Part shown: in pieces, positions 4,344 to 5,328 of the stretch
Numbering within the stretch: position 1 is the first letter of the stretch
How the letters are laid out: each line of letters opens with the position of its first letter
Source of the DNA: Planctomycetales bacterium
Lineage (GTDB): Bacteria; Planctomycetota; Phycisphaerae; SM23-33
DNA: 5,328 bases
NCBI GenBank assembly: GCA_030642005.1
Contig: DAOWOP010000185.1
Coordinates: 1 to 5,328 of the forward strand
Reading direction: 5' to 3'
Translations under genes and position numbers: made by a program
The notes under the pieces: model-generated
Told to the model about the DNA's origin: nothing
Databases searched by the model: none
Seen by the model: only the letters and a program-made list of their open reading frames with translations

Positions 4344-5328
4344 ATGAGAAGCAAAAGAGCACAACCCGGCTTTGCGATGGTGCTTGTGATGATCCTGGTG
4401 GCGGTGGGATTCATCCTGTCTGTGGCGTATCTGTCTGTGGCGTCCGTTCAGGTTCAGGTCTCGCGGAATTATCAATCCCTGGCGAGGGCTCGCTACATAG
4501 CCGAATCAGGTCTGGAGCACGCGGTCTATATCCTGCGATTCAGTCCCGAAGACCTGGAGGGCAGCGACGTTTCGCCGCTCGGACCTTTTTATGTGGATGG
4601 CTCGTCGGACAGTTACACAATATCCGCCGCCGAAGACTCCGAAACGCCCGGCCTCTACACGCTTACATCCAAGGCCGATGTCGGACCCGCCCGGCGGAGC
4701 AGTTCGACAACGGTCTGTCGGACAGACGGTTCGAAAACGGGCGTGGGATACGGAGTCCTTACAGGCAGCGCGTTCACCTGGATGCCGATGAGCCTGACCG
4801 TCAATGGCGACGTCCACGTCAACGGCCGGTTGTATAACACGGCATTCATCAACGGCGACGCCAGCGCTACCGACAGTCTGTCAGACCCGCTGAGCCGGAT
4901 TTCCGGCTCGGCCACCGGCGACGCCGAAGAGGTCTCCTCGCCCGATATTCGCGTCAATGACTATCTCCAGTACACCCTTGCCGGGCACGATTACAATGCG
5001 GTTCAGTTCACTGGACGCAACTTTCGGAGCAATAATCCCCTGGCCGGCGGCGGGGCCGTTACGCCGGACAACATCGGCGGGGTTGTGTACTGCAAGCCGA
5101 GCGTCGGCAATACGGTCAGACTCCACAATAATCTGAACTTCACGGGCACGCTTGTCATCATCGGGCACGTCCAATTGCAGGGACAGAATATCACCCTCAC
5201 CGCCGTAGATGGTTTTCCCGCCATCGTCGCCACAGGCGTAATCAAGGTTACCAATAACTCCAGGAATGTAACCATTAATGGCGCGGTCGCCGCCAATTCG
5301 GGCATACTGGCATGGGGACCTACCCACC
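4344..5328 (+). CDS. PilX/GspK-like prepilin-type protein with beta-helix-like body, 3' partial
   Basis: 328 codons are open to the window edge, and the C-terminus is missing. The N-terminus MRSKRAQPG|FAMVLVMILVAVGFILSVAYL is a basic leader, a likely prepilin peptidase site at G9|F10, and a long hydrophobic helix (10-~35). Position 5 of the mature protein is Leu instead of Glu, as in GspK and PilX proteins, which lack Glu5. The helix runs into NYQSLARARYIAESGLEHAVYIL (43-64), matching the 'A...AAEAGLE.A' signature of PilX N-terminal domains. The body has short Gly/Asn-rich strands (LTVNGDVHVNGRLYNTAFINGD at 151-172; NLNFTGTLVIIGHVQLQGQNITL at 263-285; VTINGAVAANSGI at 309-321). These look like rungs of a beta-helix, similar to the large uncharacterised C-terminal domains often fused to PilX N-termini. 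A likely role is a filament-tip component with the two preceding minor pilins. It starts 36 bases after the previous stop, with no clear ribosome-binding site. Confidence 0.82.
   Translation, partial: MRSKRAQPGFAMVLVMILVAVGFILSVAYLSVASVQVQVSRNYQSLARARYIAESGLEHAVYILRFSPEDLEGSDVSPLGPFYVDGSSDSYTISAAEDSETPGLYTLTSKADVGPARRSSSTTVCRTDGSKTGVGYGVLTGSAFTWMPMSLTVNGDVHVNGRLYNTAFINGDASATDSLSDPLSRISGSATGDAEEVSSPDIRVNDYLQYTLAGHDYNAVQFTGRNFRSNNPLAGGGAVTPDNIGGVVYCKPSVGNTVRLHNNLNFTGTLVIIGHVQLQGQNITLTAVDGFPAIVATGVIKVTNNSRNVTINGAVAANSGILAWGPTH

Noticed and set aside
3846..4475. Minus-strand frame with 'APSVI(I/V)AT' repeats
   Set aside because: The repeats are only the reverse reading of the 24-bp GGGDDDRR repeat in the GspJ/PilW-like gene.
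4881..5327. Open minus-strand frame opposite the PilX-like gene
   Set aside because: The + strand reading has a coherent prepilin N-terminus and Gly/Asn-rich strands; the minus frame shows no family features.

Overview
The window reads left to right on the + strand and looks like an ordinary chromosomal segment of a free-living bacterium of moderately high GC. The best guess for the organism is a member of the Planctomycetota, possibly Phycisphaerae or Sedimentisphaerales-like. This is inferred from the tandem GspG-like prepilins with a 'GPYL..(M/I)P.NP ... SHGW' C-terminal half, from a GspI-like protein with a 'DDMDDYDGY' stretch, and from short tandem-repeat clusters in the spacers. No rRNA or other taxonomic marker is present, so this is moderate confidence at best.

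Layout. 1-140: the 3' end of nadC (quinolinate phosphoribosyltransferase). 203-1174: birA (biotin-protein ligase with an N-terminal winged helix). 1175-1733: a long non-coding leader holding a possible terminator-like fold, a TTTACA-G-TGTAAA palindrome with a weak promoter candidate, a well-matched GEMM-I (cyclic-di-GMP-I) riboswitch aptamer at about 1354-1474, and GC-rich hairpins just after it that could be its expression platform. 1734-5328: a run of five prepilin-like genes, all + strand. They are two paralogous GspG/PilA-like pilins, a GspI/PilV-like minor pilin, a GspJ/PilW-like minor pilin with an acidic/basic repeat tail, and a PilX/GspK-like protein that runs off the right edge with a beta-helix-like body.

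How it works together. The pilin genes look like one operon for the fibre subunits of a type IV pilus or type II secretion-type pseudopilus. No assembly ATPase, platform protein, secretin or prepilin peptidase is in view, so the choice between pilus and secretion system stays open. The aptamer keeps the guanine expected of cyclic-di-GMP binders at the specificity position. The simplest reading is that the second messenger controlling the motile-to-sessile switch gates this filament operon. nadC and birA are housekeeping cofactor genes and are probably a separate transcription unit.

A second theme is spacer repeats. A heptanucleotide repeat (RGTARYC-type) lies at the nadC end and, in both orientations, forms a 79-bp hairpin between pilin genes 2 and 3. 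An octanucleotide repeat (TACCGGAW) lies at the start of the fourth pilin gene, where it is either spacer or an in-frame extension of the leader peptide.
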